Origin: a virus
DNA: 38,383 nt
Strand: one strand, 5' to 3'
Virus record (IMG/VR): IMGVR_UViG_3300045885_000312
Location: 1 to 38,383 of that record
Numbering within the stretch: the first letter of the stretch is position 1; the number at the start of each line of letters is the position of its first letter. This document shows, piece by piece, positions 1-7,961 of the stretch. The notes under the pieces are model-generated. The model searched no databases. It saw only the letters and a program-made list of their open reading frames with translations, and was not told where the DNA came from. Both the position numbers and the translations under genes were made by a program.

Positions 1-127
1 AACAGCAGAAATCTCCCAGAAAAATAAAAGGATGATTCTTCTTTTATATCAACAGGTTCTACGCTACCAAAGTTTCTCCTCCGCTGACCGACGTAGTCAG
101 CTTATAACTATTTTCCCTTGGAACTGT
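1..127. repeat. 127-bp exact terminal repeat (circular contig overlap)
   Basis: Bases 1-127 are identical to bases 38257-38383. The first 35 bases repeat the 3' end and stop codon of the integrase gene, so the repeat cuts through a gene rather than bounding a module. A length of 127 matches a common assembler k-mer, so the simplest reading is that the contig closes on itself and the repeat is counted twice. A physical terminal repeat is possible but less likely. The unit genome would be 38,256 bp. Confidence 0.93.
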
Positions 128-417
128 ATATACCGATATTTCCTGTATTTTCGGTATATTATGGGTTTTATATGCCCCTACAGAATTGTTCATAATGCAT
201 CATACACTATCAAGACATTCCATAGTCTCCCAACAGAAGTCCCAACATATCAGGATGTATCATATCAAGTCATCATACGGGCTTGCGGAGGTTTCTCCCT
301 GTTTGACAGCTTCTTTCTTCCAGTCTATTATTCCAGACTGTCCGTAGTTTGTAGTTCTGTAGTGTAGGTATCCTCTATCTACCATAGCCATATGTTCGCC
401 TACTGACGGAGTAATCC
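36..417. other. Gene-free int-to-cassette region, candidate attP
   Basis: This AT-rich stretch follows the integrase stop across the circle junction and contains no convincing gene. It holds a perfect inverted repeat GCTGAC-N7-GTCAGC (83-101), the geometry expected of core sites flanking a 7-bp crossover. Direct repeats could be arm sites: TCCCAACA at 38253-38260, 228-235 and 240-247, and TATCAAGNCAT at 208-218 and 263-273. Two sequences match the IHF consensus WATCAANNNNTTR except for the last base (47-59 and 208-220). A second inverted repeat has 9-bp arms, ATATACCGA at 128-136 and TCGGTATAT at 151-159. The attP assignment is inference from position and repeats. Confidence 0.55.
303..331 (+). 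promoter_or_regulatory. Near-consensus sigma70 promoter before the exported-protein cassette
   Basis: A perfect -35 hexamer TTGACA (303-308) is followed after exactly 17 bp by TATTAT (326-331), one base from the -10 consensus. Transcription would start near 338, about 80 bp before the first gene at 418. An inverted repeat CAGTCT-N8-AGACTG (321-326 and 335-340) spans the -10, so a repressor could cover it. Its strength argues for host RNA polymerase acting without a phage activator, possibly also in a lysogen. Confidence 0.65.
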
Positions 418-1989
418 ATGCGGCGTTGCGCTCTGGCATTTTTGGTGCTCCTGGTGGGGTATGGCAGTGTGCTCGCGGGCGGCCTGACGTTTCCCGGTGG
501 GGGGAGCGGGGGAGGAGGAGCAGGCGCTGCCTCGGAGCTGACGTTTGCGAATGATGCCTGCGTTACGGCCACCGATACCCAGAATGCGGTGGAACAAGCG
601 GCACAGCGCATCTGTTCGGGCACGCTTGCGGCTCGGACCGCCTATTTCACGGCTCCCAGTCTCGGGCAACAGTGGTATGTCACCGATGGTACGACCGAAA
701 CCGACTGCGAAATCGGCGGCGAGGTGACGACGCCGCACAATGTGAAATGCATTTACAATGGGTTGGAATGGGTCTATGATGTCGCGCAGATCATTATCGA
801 CACCGTCGACGCCATTACCGACATTGCTGTCGGTGTGCGGGATGCCTCAGCCAATACTAACCTCGTCACCCGTGATCTGGGACAAGCTGTTGCAACGCAG
901 CAGGTGACTGCCGACACGAATACCCTGTCCTGTGGCACGATTCTCTATTCCTCCTATACCCTCCTCGTCTCGACGAATAGTGGGGCCATTAATCTCGCCT
1001 CAAATCCGCAACTGGCTGATGGGACTAATAACCAGCTCTGTATGCTCTGTGGCACCTCGGATGCTAATTATCCCATTCTCGAAGATGGGAACGGGCTAGA
1101 TTTGCGCAGTGCTGCCAACATGCAGAATCTCTTCTGCCTGCAACTCCAGTACGTCCAGGCCGATGATGTGTGGCGGGAACGCTGGCGTACGCCGACGGCC
1201 GCGGTCGGCGGGACCGATACGCAGTGTATTTTTATGGACGGAGCCACGCCGAATGGCGATGCGGGCTGTACCTACAACAAGACGACGAATGTCTTGACGG
1301 CCACAGGCGGCTTTGTCTCCACCTGTGACTTTGCGACGGAAACGTGCATCAATACCGAAGTCCATGAAACCACCGCGCCGGCTGATCCCACTGATACCGG
1401 CAGGTGCACCTGGGGGTTTCACGCCAACGAGCTGAAATGGTTTTGCGGGGGCGATAGTCTCAAAAGTGCTGTAGACGCAGGAGCCGCTGCGAGAGGGCGG
1501 CTGCTCTGCTCTCGGGCCATGCCTCCCGCGACTGCCTTTGCGACTCTCGATGTACGGGCAGGCGGTAGCACGCCTGCAGAACAAGTCGAAGTATTTGATT
1601 TTGATGATACCACCGCAGAACACATGGATTTTCTTTGCGAGCTCACGGCGGACTATGCCGGGGGCGGCTTAAGTTGCGTCGTCACTTGGTCGGCAACGAC
1701 GGCGACCACGGGCGCTGTGCAATGGGAGCTCGCTTTCCGGCGCTTAGCCGATGATGCGGAAGACATCGACACCTCGCAGACGTATGATTTCAACACCGTC
1801 AGCACCACCACGGCGAGCGCGAGCGGCGAAGTCCAGTACAGTACGATTGCCTTCACCCATGGGGCGGATATGGATAGCCTGGCCGCGGGGGAAGTCGCTA
1901 TTCTGCGGCTGCGTCGCAATCCCGCGGGCACCGATGACCTCACCGGAGATGCCGAATTATGGCACCGTCCTTTGTGTACCGAACCCTGA
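418..1989 (+). CDS. Exported cysteine-rich fibre-like protein
   Basis: This 523-aa protein starts with a Sec-type signal peptide: MRRC followed by a hydrophobic stretch ending near LAGG at residues 20-22. A glycine-rich linker follows (about 24-36). The middle is beta-rich and has well over a dozen scattered cysteines. The last 140 residues, with an AGGGLSCVVTW-like segment and a MDSLAAGE motif, resemble C-terminal modules I associate with phage fibre and appendage proteins. GGAG lies 8-9 nt before the ATG. It is the first gene after the promoter at 303-331 and overlaps the next gene by 31 nt. A signal peptide and many cysteines are unusual for a virion fibre and suggest export to an oxidising compartment. 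No enzymatic motif is visible and the exact function is unknown. Confidence 0.75.
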   Translation: MRRCALAFLVLLVGYGSVLAGGLTFPGGGSGGGGAGAASELTFANDACVTATDTQNAVEQAAQRICSGTLAARTAYFTAPSLGQQWYVTDGTTETDCEIGGEVTTPHNVKCIYNGLEWVYDVAQIIIDTVDAITDIAVGVRDASANTNLVTRDLGQAVATQQVTADTNTLSCGTILYSSYTLLVSTNSGAINLASNPQLADGTNNQLCMLCGTSDANYPILEDGNGLDLRSAANMQNLFCLQLQYVQADDVWRERWRTPTAAVGGTDTQCIFMDGATPNGDAGCTYNKTTNVLTATGGFVSTCDFATETCINTEVHETTAPADPTDTGRCTWGFHANELKWFCGGDSLKSAVDAGAAARGRLLCSRAMPPATAFATLDVRAGGSTPAEQVEVFDFDDTTAEHMDFLCELTADYAGGGLSCVVTWSATTATTGAVQWELAFRRLADDAEDIDTSQTYDFNTVSTTTASASGEVQYSTIAFTHGADMDSLAAGEVAILRLRRNPAGTDDLTGDAELWHRPLCTEP

Positions 1990-2693
1990 TCGCGTTGCTC
2001 CTGTGGGGCCTCGTGCCCGGTCTGGCTTGGAGCGCTCGGCTGTTTAACGATGCCTCAACAGAGCGGCTCGATAACACCACCTCGGCTCCTGTCACTGCTG
2101 TGCCCCTGACCATTTGTGCATTGTTCAAGGTCGATGACAACGCGATTGATCATATGCTCGTGCAGATTCAGGACAAGGATTCGGCGACGAATCTGCTTGG
2201 GATTCAAGCGCCATGGACGGTTGCGAATGATCCGGTCCGCGCCGTCGCAAATTCTGGAGGCGGGTTGTTTAATAGCAGTATCAATACTGGCGGCACGACG
2301 GGCGTTTGGCGGCACGTGTGCGGGCGCTTCCCGGCTACCACCAGTCGCTTTGTCTGTCTTGGCACGACGGGTTGTGGCACCGAAGGGACTCAAACCGTCA
2401 CGCCAACAGGGCTCGATAGTCTCACGGTTGGGGCTGCAGGCGATAGTACGCCGAATCAGTACCTGAGCGGGGATATTGCCGAGGTGAATGTGTGGTCTGT
2501 TAGTCTCTCGGCAGATCAGACCATTGCCTTGAGTAAGGGGTTCACGCCGCATGAAATCGGCAACCTGGCCGACCTGGTCTTTCGTGCTGATCTGATCCGT
2601 AACCTAAATGATGCGGTCGGGGGCCGCAATTTGACCGCGACAGGCACCACGGTCAGTGTACATCCTCGTATGAGCAGGAGGCTGCTGGAATGA
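1959..2693 (+). CDS. Exported LamG/concanavalin-like protein
   Basis: This 244-aa protein has an N-terminal signal peptide (residues 8-26, hydrophobic, ending in a WSA cleavage-type site). One beta-sandwich domain fills the rest. The pattern of a short strand, VWRHVCGRF, and a late DIAEVNVWSVSLSADQ segment is typical of LamG/concanavalin A-like folds (Laminin_G_3), which often bind carbohydrate. Four cysteines could form two disulfides. The ATG at 1959 is preceded by GGAG at about 11 nt and overlaps the upstream gene by 31 nt; it also overlaps the next gene by ATGA, so the set is translationally coupled. It is likely a surface or extracellular sugar-binding protein, but a virion accessory protein is possible. 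Confidence 0.72.
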   Translation: MAPSFVYRTLIALLLWGLVPGLAWSARLFNDASTERLDNTTSAPVTAVPLTICALFKVDDNAIDHMLVQIQDKDSATNLLGIQAPWTVANDPVRAVANSGGGLFNSSINTGGTTGVWRHVCGRFPATTSRFVCLGTTGCGTEGTQTVTPTGLDSLTVGAAGDSTPNQYLSGDIAEVNVWSVSLSADQTIALSKGFTPHEIGNLADLVFRADLIRNLNDAVGGRNLTATGTTVSVHPRMSRRLLE

Positions 2694-4687
2694 TTGCCTT
2701 GCTCCTGCTCCTCCTCACTGCCATGCCGGTCTGGGCCACGGACTACTACTTTGATCCCGTGGGTGGCAATGATGCAAATCCCTGCACAGAAGCACAACCC
2801 TGCAAGACCGATGCGGCGGTGCAGGCAAAGCTCGATGCCCGATCGGCCAGTGATCGCTTCTTTTTCAAGCGCGGCACGACGATGCTGGTAAATCCGGTCT
2901 TGCTCATCAGTGGCACGCCCGGCGGAACCCAGGCGAACCCCCTCCTCCTGGACGCCTATGGCACGGGGGCACATCCCATACTCGACAGTACAGCCGTCGG
3001 TGGGGCCTATACCCTCACCTGTAGCAACGTTGCATGGATCACTATCCGCAACCTGGAAATTCGCGCTGCCAAGGGTATTATCTTTGCGGGCTGTACGAAC
3101 TTCGTCCTGACCGGCATGCGCTTTACCGGGGATTTTGTCAATGAAGTCGTCCGGATTAAAAAGTCGAGCACCGGGGCCGATAGTGCCAATGGGCGGCTTG
3201 CCGAAAACGTGTGGAATCTCACCGATGCCTCTGAGTATATCTATCTCGGCACCGATATTGCGCAGGGCGGGGAGGATTTTCCCCACGATATCACCATTGA
3301 AGACAACGAGTTTGACGGCAATACGACGAACGTTGGCGGAGAAGCCATTGAGGCCAAGGCTGGCGTGTACAACCTCACTATCCGGCGTAATTACTTCCAC
3401 CATACGAACCGTGGTACCAACTCGAACGGCCTCTTGTTCTCCTCCATGGGCACGCTCACTACGTATCCCTTTTGCAACTGTGTTGTGGCCTATAACTGGA
3501 TCGAAAACACCACAGGCACCCAGGCCCATGCCCTGGAATACCGCAATAGCCTGAACGCCTATGGAAACATCATCATCAACAATGCCCAGCATGGCGTGAA
3601 CCTCACGGATCCGAACAACCTCGATTTCACCCGGACAGTGACCTACAATACGTTTTATGCCAACGCTGGGGCTTCGATCAATGATACGGGCGGGGATAAC
3701 GATACCAAAGCCAACAATGTCGCCTGGGCCAATGGGAGCGTGAATGATGCGAGCAATCCCCTGTTTGTCGATGCTGCAGCCCGGAACTTTCGGCTTCAGG
3801 CCGGTTCCCCTGCCCTGACCCGTGGCGCTTTGCGGGCGGTCACTCCCACCGCAGCCACGATTCTCGCCAACGGGACCAGCGTTCGGGTAACCAGTACGCT
3901 GGCCGTGCCGCCGGTCCAGAGCTGTACGGCGGCGGGGTTTGCCTTAACGTGTAGCCCGGCGGGCAGTCAAACCGCCGTCTCCTGCACGCCAGACGGCACG
4001 ACGGATGTGCTCTTGGGCCTGGCAACGGCTGTCCAGCAAGGGGCCACCTGTACCCTCGACATCGCGGCGACGTCGCTGCTTGATGATGCTAGGATCGGCG
4101 GTATTTTTGCGCCCGTAAGCACGAATAGCGGCACGAATTATGCCGTCAATGCCCTCGCGATGACCAATACAAGTACTGTGGGGCAGACCGAGGCCAACCT
4201 GTTGACCGTGACCAATATGGTCCCTGGCACCTGTCCTGAGTGTGCCTCGAATCGGCCTTGGAGTGTGCTCCTGGATCTGGACATGGCCAGTGAGAATGGC
4301 AGTGCGGGGAACCATACGATTACCAGTTTCAGTGGTGAGCATGATCTGGGCACGCTCGCCGAACTCGCCACATTCAGCGCGTGGTGTGATGTCATCGGCA
4401 TATGGAATACCCAGCACGTCACCTTCGAGTACAAAGTGAATAGTGGCGATGCCTACACGGTCGGCGTGAATCATCAGGTCTGTAATGCGAATCAATGGTT
4501 CCTCTTCCCTCTGGGCAATGTCAGCGGGCGGTATGTGCGTATCACATTCTTTTGCGAGACTGCCTGCGATGGGACACAAGCCCGAGAAATCCATCTCGCT
4601 GGTACTCCGGGGGAATTACCGCTCCCAGGTACACGCACCATTACACGGCGGGGGCTCATCGCCCGGAAGGGAGGCGTTGCACGGTGA
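2690..4687 (+). CDS. Exported right-handed beta-helix protein with C-terminal discoidin-like domain
   Basis: The 665-aa product begins with a short signal peptide (residues 1-16, poly-leucine, cleavage after WA). Residues 18-370 read as a right-handed parallel beta-helix of the pectate-lyase type. The opening YYFDPVGGNDANPC followed by FKRGTT, repeated short N-rich turns, and the closing NPLFVDAAARNFRLQAGSPA are hallmarks of secreted polysaccharide-active beta-helices. A small beta domain rich in cysteines follows (about 380-470), then a discoidin-like (F5/8 type C) module with RYVRITF near 620. AGGAGG precedes the ATG. Such helices occur both as phage tailspikes and as secreted polysaccharidases. 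The signal peptide and roughly 15 cysteines favour export. Catalytic residues cannot be assigned by eye. Confidence 0.75.
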   Translation: MIALLLLLLTAMPVWATDYYFDPVGGNDANPCTEAQPCKTDAAVQAKLDARSASDRFFFKRGTTMLVNPVLLISGTPGGTQANPLLLDAYGTGAHPILDSTAVGGAYTLTCSNVAWITIRNLEIRAAKGIIFAGCTNFVLTGMRFTGDFVNEVVRIKKSSTGADSANGRLAENVWNLTDASEYIYLGTDIAQGGEDFPHDITIEDNEFDGNTTNVGGEAIEAKAGVYNLTIRRNYFHHTNRGTNSNGLLFSSMGTLTTYPFCNCVVAYNWIENTTGTQAHALEYRNSLNAYGNIIINNAQHGVNLTDPNNLDFTRTVTYNTFYANAGASINDTGGDNDTKANNVAWANGSVNDASNPLFVDAAARNFRLQAGSPALTRGALRAVTPTAATILANGTSVRVTSTLAVPPVQSCTAAGFALTCSPAGSQTAVSCTPDGTTDVLLGLATAVQQGATCTLDIAATSLLDDARIGGIFAPVSTNSGTNYAVNALAMTNTSTVGQTEANLLTVTNMVPGTCPECASNRPWSVLLDLDMASENGSAGNHTITSFSGEHDLGTLAELATFSAWCDVIGIWNTQHVTFEYKVNSGDAYTVGVNHQVCNANQWFLFPLGNVSGRYVRITFFCETACDGTQAREIHLAGTPGELPLPGTRTITRRGLIARKGGVAR

Positions 4688-5061
4688 ACCGCTTACGGCT
4701 CGTCAGTCTGTGTCTTTTGCTGCCTGGGACGCTCTGGGCAGGCAGTATTACCAGTCAGCAACGCACCGTGCCCTATACGGCACTCGTTGCCGTGGATCAA
4801 ACCGCCGTGGAGGTATTGCTGGACTTCAACGCTGATAGTGTCGCAGACCCTGCACGCATGGTCAGTATCTACAACGCCTCTGGCGACGGCGTGTATTGCA
4901 CCACGCGGGGCACGGCCACAGCCACAGGAGCCCCACTCGTCACCGGTCAAGCGTATACGTTTCCTCCCGAAGGCGTGCAAGGTTCACCACTCCCTACACG
5001 CTTATCGTGTATCTGCGGCAGTGGCGATACCGCTACACTGCACATCTGGGCCTATCCCTAG
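4684..5061 (+). CDS. Small exported beta-rich protein
   Basis: This is a 125-aa protein. The GTG at 4684 is chosen because GGGAGG lies about 11 nt upstream and the codon overlaps the stop of the beta-helix gene as GTGA. That start gives a clean signal peptide (NRLRLVSLCLLLPGTLWAG), whereas an upstream extension to 4495 would lie inside the previous gene and bury it. The mature part is predicted beta-rich with three cysteines (VYC, LSCIC). I do not recognise a family. It closes the four-gene exported cassette and could be a partner or small domain of the large neighbours. Confidence 0.68.
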   Translation: MNRLRLVSLCLLLPGTLWAGSITSQQRTVPYTALVAVDQTAVEVLLDFNADSVADPARMVSIYNASGDGVYCTTRGTATATGAPLVTGQAYTFPPEGVQGSPLPTRLSCICGSGDTATLHIWAYP

Positions 5062-5074
5062 AGAGGACAGGGCT

Positions 5075-5422
5075 ATGCCATGGCGTCCTGCCACACATCA
5101 ATCACACGGGAGAACTCTGCGCGATCAGCGCTACGATGCCGAGCATCAGGACACGACGGCCAAGCAGGTGCGCAACTCGGCACGCTGGCAAAAGCTCCGG
5201 GCTGTGGTCCTGAACACCACGCCGCTCTGTGCTGATCCGTTCCTTGTGCATAGGGGTTCTCCGGTGCCTGCAACGCAGGTCGATCATATCATCCCGCTCG
5301 ATCAACGGCCTGATCTGGCCTATAACCTCGACAACCTGCAAGGACTGTGTACGTTCTGCCACAGTCGCAAGACCACGATGGAACGGCGACGCAAGAGGAT
5401 GATGTTCCAGGGGGAGGGGTAG
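5075..5422 (+). CDS. HNH endonuclease (packaging-associated)
   Basis: This 115-aa protein carries a compact HNH nuclease motif: VDHIIPL (Asp70-His71), NLDNLQGLC (Asn87) and CTFCHSRK (Cys92, Cys95, His96). Cys52 probably completes a zinc site with the later CxxC. It sits directly before the small and large terminase genes, an arrangement known in many cos-type HK97-like phages, where HNH proteins stimulate terminase cleavage. The start at 5075 follows a GAGAGGA ribosome site. The reading frame is open further upstream, but those starts overlap the preceding gene and lack support. Confidence 0.88.
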   Translation: MPWRPATHQSHGRTLRDQRYDAEHQDTTAKQVRNSARWQKLRAVVLNTTPLCADPFLVHRGSPVPATQVDHIIPLDQRPDLAYNLDNLQGLCTFCHSRKTTMERRRKRMMFQGEG

Positions 5423-5537
5423 GGCACGATGCCAACTTGGCCAGGCAGGGGGGAGGCAAGAAACTTTGAGCGCGTTGCCGCCACACCGACGCGCTAGCCA
5501 TGCACATTTTTTCACAACTTTTCAATAGGTTAGAGGT
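5423..5537. other. HNH-TerS gap, possible cos region
   Basis: This 115-bp gap interrupts an otherwise tight gene order. It contains a G-rich stretch near 5440-5458, a perfect inverted repeat AGCGCGT (5469-5475) with ACGCGCT (5489-5495), and a T6 run at 5507-5512. The T-run is too far from the stem for a standard terminator. Because the HNH-TerS-TerL order marks cos-packaging phages, this gap is a reasonable place for cos, but no cohesive-end sequence can be assigned. Confidence 0.3.
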
Positions 5538-6044
5538 ATGGGACAACGCGGAACCAAGCCAACGCCAACAAAAATCCTGGAGATGCGTGGTTCTTGGCGT
5601 GCGAAAGCACGCGAGGGGGAGCCACGCCCTGAGCCATCGGGAGACCAGGCGAAAGCTCCGGGATGGATGGACCGGAAAAGCCAGACGTTGTTTCGCAAGA
5701 AGGTGGCCCAGATGGCCGAAGTGGGCACGATGACAGCCCATGATGTCGAAGCCTTGGCGCGGTATTGTCGCCTGTATACCCGTTACCGGGCGGCAGAAGA
5801 ATATCTCATGCGGCATGGTTCGACATTGGACAGTTATATCCTCGATAAAGAGGGCAATGCATTTCTCGCAGGCGTGAAAATCCGGCCTGAAGCGCAGCTC
5901 GCCAATACCCTGGCCGCGGAACTCTTACGGCTTGAAAACCATTTCGGGTTTACGCCAAGTGCCAGAACCGCCTTGCGCGTCGACAAGAAGGCCCAGCATG
6001 CCGACACTGACCAGAAAACGCGGCTCTTCCGTCAAAAAGTCTAG
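5538..6044 (+). CDS. terS: Terminase small subunit (P27 family)
   Basis: The 168-aa protein fits the P27/Terminase_4 family: a basic N-terminal GQRGTKPTPTKIL segment, a PxPEP-like linker near 28-33, and a helical core with LARYCRLYTRYRAAEEYL. It recognises phage DNA and recruits the large subunit at the start of packaging. Its length is normal for the family. It lies between the HNH gene and TerL, and its 3' end overlaps TerL by 47 nt. A GGTTAGAGGT sequence with GAGG just upstream of the ATG serves as ribosome site. Confidence 0.88.
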   Translation: MGQRGTKPTPTKILEMRGSWRAKAREGEPRPEPSGDQAKAPGWMDRKSQTLFRKKVAQMAEVGTMTAHDVEALARYCRLYTRYRAAEEYLMRHGSTLDSYILDKEGNAFLAGVKIRPEAQLANTLAAELLRLENHFGFTPSARTALRVDKKAQHADTDQKTRLFRQKV

Positions 6045-7731
6045 TATTGCCCCTGAGTGGCAGCGGCTGTTACGCCAGATTCCTGGGTATGATCCGATTG
6101 CCACCGCGGGAGACGCCTGGTTTGACGCGGAGATTGCGCAACGCATGCTCGATTTTTTCCCGCTGTGCCTGCGCCATATTGAAGGGCGGCTCGCACGCCA
6201 ACCCTTTCAGTTAGAGCCTTGGCAGCAAGCGATTGTGGCTAATCTCTTTGGTTGGCAACGCCGGGATGACCGCGGCGATCAGGTCCGACGCTACCGCGAA
6301 TTGTTCCTGTATGTGCCGCGAAAGAATGGGAAAACGCCTCTCGTAGCCGGCTTGGGCCTTGCCGTCCTGTTCTGCGATGACGAAGAAGGCCAGCAGAATT
6401 ATATTGCGGCGGGCGATCGCGAGCAGGCAGGCAAGCTCTTTCGGTATGCCAAGCGCATGATCGAACTCGATCCCGACTTAGAAAAGCAGTGCCGCATCTA
6501 TGGCGGGAATGCCACGGCGGGGCAATCGCGCTCGATCGTGATTGAGGAGGAGGCGAGCTTTCTGCGGATTATTGCGACGGATGCCGATACCGCGCATGGG
6601 GATACAACACACTTGGCGATTATTGATGAGCTGCATGTGCAGCCGAATCGGGGGTTTTTTGATACGGTCCGCACCTCGTTTGCCTCGGAGAATCGCAAGC
6701 AACCGCTCTTTATCCAGCTTACGACAGCTGACTATGACCGGCCAAGCGTCTGTAATGATCAGTACAGGATCGCGAGTGCGATACGTGATGGGCGTATGGA
6801 CAATCCCAGCTTCTTGCCAGTGATTTATGAAGCGCCTCGTGCACGAGAGGGCGTTGATCTCGACTATACCGATCCAAAGATATACGAAGATGAAGCTCTT
6901 TGGGCAATTGCGAATCCGAATTTGGGTGTCAGCGTCTCACGAGCCTATCTCCGCAATGAATGCGTAATGATCAAGGAGACTCCGAGCGCTCTCCCTACGT
7001 TCTTACGCTTGCATTTGAACGTTCGGACGCAGCAAGTTGCGCTGTGGATAGACTTGCAGCGCTGGGATGCGAGCGCGGGGATTGTGGATGCGGACGCTTT
7101 ACGCGGCAAGCCCTGCTATGCGGGCCTGGATTTAGGCGCGACCTCTGATTTGACCTCGTTGACTCTGGTGTTTCCGCCTGATGACGAACATCCCTACCGT
7201 GCCTTGTTTTTTAATTGGGTGCCTGAAGAAACGGCCAAGAAACGCGAGAAGCATGGGGATATTGTGTACATGAACGCTTTATCCCAGGGCGAACTCACCA
7301 CGACAGAAGGCGACGAAATTGACTACGCAACGGTGCGTGCCGACATTAAACGGTTGAAAACGCAGTATAATATCCAAGAAATTGCGGTTGATCGGTTGTT
7401 TCAAGGCGTGGAGTTTTGCCAGGAGCTGGCGAAAGACGGTTTCAAGGTCATCGACTTTGGGCAGGGGTATCTCTCGATGACTGCGCCGACCAAGGAATTT
7501 GAACGGCTGATCAATCGCAAAGAGTTTTGGCATGGTGGCGTGGGGCTGGTACGCTGGGCAGCGGGAAATTGTGTGGTACGTGGCGATCAAGAAGGCCGGA
7601 TGAAGCCCGATAAAGAACGGAGCGCTGACAAGATCGATCCGATTGTGGCTGCCATTATGGGTCTTGGCCGCGCCATGGAACGTCAAGAGACGGATAGCGT
7701 GTATGAAACACGGGGAGTGTTGCGGATATGA
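5998..7731 (+). CDS. terL: Terminase large subunit (HK97-type ATPase/nuclease)
   Basis: This 577-aa protein is the packaging motor. The ATPase half has a Walker A PRKNGKT (residues 107-113) and a Walker B LAIIDE (Asp210-Glu211), followed by a coupling-type region. The C-terminal nuclease half has a RNase H-like first strand, AGLDLGATSD (Asp378), a middle IAVDRLF strand and a late DKIDP motif (Asp544/Asp547). This matches the Terminase_1/YmfN-like group. ATG 5998 is preferred because AAGAAGG lies 6-7 nt upstream. An upstream non-ATG start at 5932 would deepen the overlap with TerS and lacks a site. The next gene overlaps by ATGA. Confidence 0.95.
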   Translation: MPTLTRKRGSSVKKSSIAPEWQRLLRQIPGYDPIATAGDAWFDAEIAQRMLDFFPLCLRHIEGRLARQPFQLEPWQQAIVANLFGWQRRDDRGDQVRRYRELFLYVPRKNGKTPLVAGLGLAVLFCDDEEGQQNYIAAGDREQAGKLFRYAKRMIELDPDLEKQCRIYGGNATAGQSRSIVIEEEASFLRIIATDADTAHGDTTHLAIIDELHVQPNRGFFDTVRTSFASENRKQPLFIQLTTADYDRPSVCNDQYRIASAIRDGRMDNPSFLPVIYEAPRAREGVDLDYTDPKIYEDEALWAIANPNLGVSVSRAYLRNECVMIKETPSALPTFLRLHLNVRTQQVALWIDLQRWDASAGIVDADALRGKPCYAGLDLGATSDLTSLTLVFPPDDEHPYRALFFNWVPEETAKKREKHGDIVYMNALSQGELTTTEGDEIDYATVRADIKRLKTQYNIQEIAVDRLFQGVEFCQELAKDGFKVIDFGQGYLSMTAPTKEFERLINRKEFWHGGVGLVRWAAGNCVVRGDQEGRMKPDKERSADKIDPIVAAIMGLGRAMERQETDSVYETRGVLRI

Positions 7732-7931
7732 GTCGACTTGCAGAAGTCTTGCCCGTTTCCTCTGCAGCGACACAGAGAGCTTCAATTCCACCGCAACGTA
7801 TTCAGCAGATGATTCAGGTGTTACTGGCGAATCAAGCGCTGATTTGTCAGTATCCCTATGGGCATATTGAACTGCATTTTAAAGATACGCAGGTGCAAGC
7901 GGTGATGAAGCATCCACTCTGTGCTGAGTGA
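7728..7931 (+). CDS. Small DUF2292-like protein
   Basis: This 67-aa protein is coupled to TerL through an ATGA overlap. Its second half (LLANQALICQYPYGHIELHFKDTQVQAVMKH) reads like the short DUF2292/YezD family, in which a helix is followed by a glycine turn, a beta-strand, a D/G-type turn and a strand ending in a basic residue. The family match is by eye and moderate. The position between TerL and portal, followed at once by a terminator-like hairpin, is unusual for a head-module gene. The function is unknown. Confidence 0.6.
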   Translation: MSRLAEVLPVSSAATQRASIPPQRIQQMIQVLLANQALICQYPYGHIELHFKDTQVQAVMKHPLCAE

Positions 7932-7961
7932 CAGTCTCATAGCGTAACGTCCACCATTACC

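Noticed and set aside
32-367. Plus-strand 111-codon open frame in the attP region
   Set aside because: It has no spaced ribosome site, a low-complexity Ser/Tyr/Ile-rich product, and covers the candidate att repeats and the promoter.
2516-3592. Minus-strand 358-codon frame opposite the beta-helix gene
   Set aside because: The plus-strand protein has recognisable fold motifs; this frame has no ribosome site or known family and is a mirror of codon bias.
4495-4683. N-terminal extension of the 125-aa exported protein
   Set aside because: It lies inside the beta-helix gene, lacks a ribosome site and buries the signal peptide that begins at GTG 4684.
5469-5512. Intrinsic terminator after the HNH gene
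   Set aside because: The T-run is about 11 bases beyond the stem, and the loop is 13 bases, so the geometry is poor.
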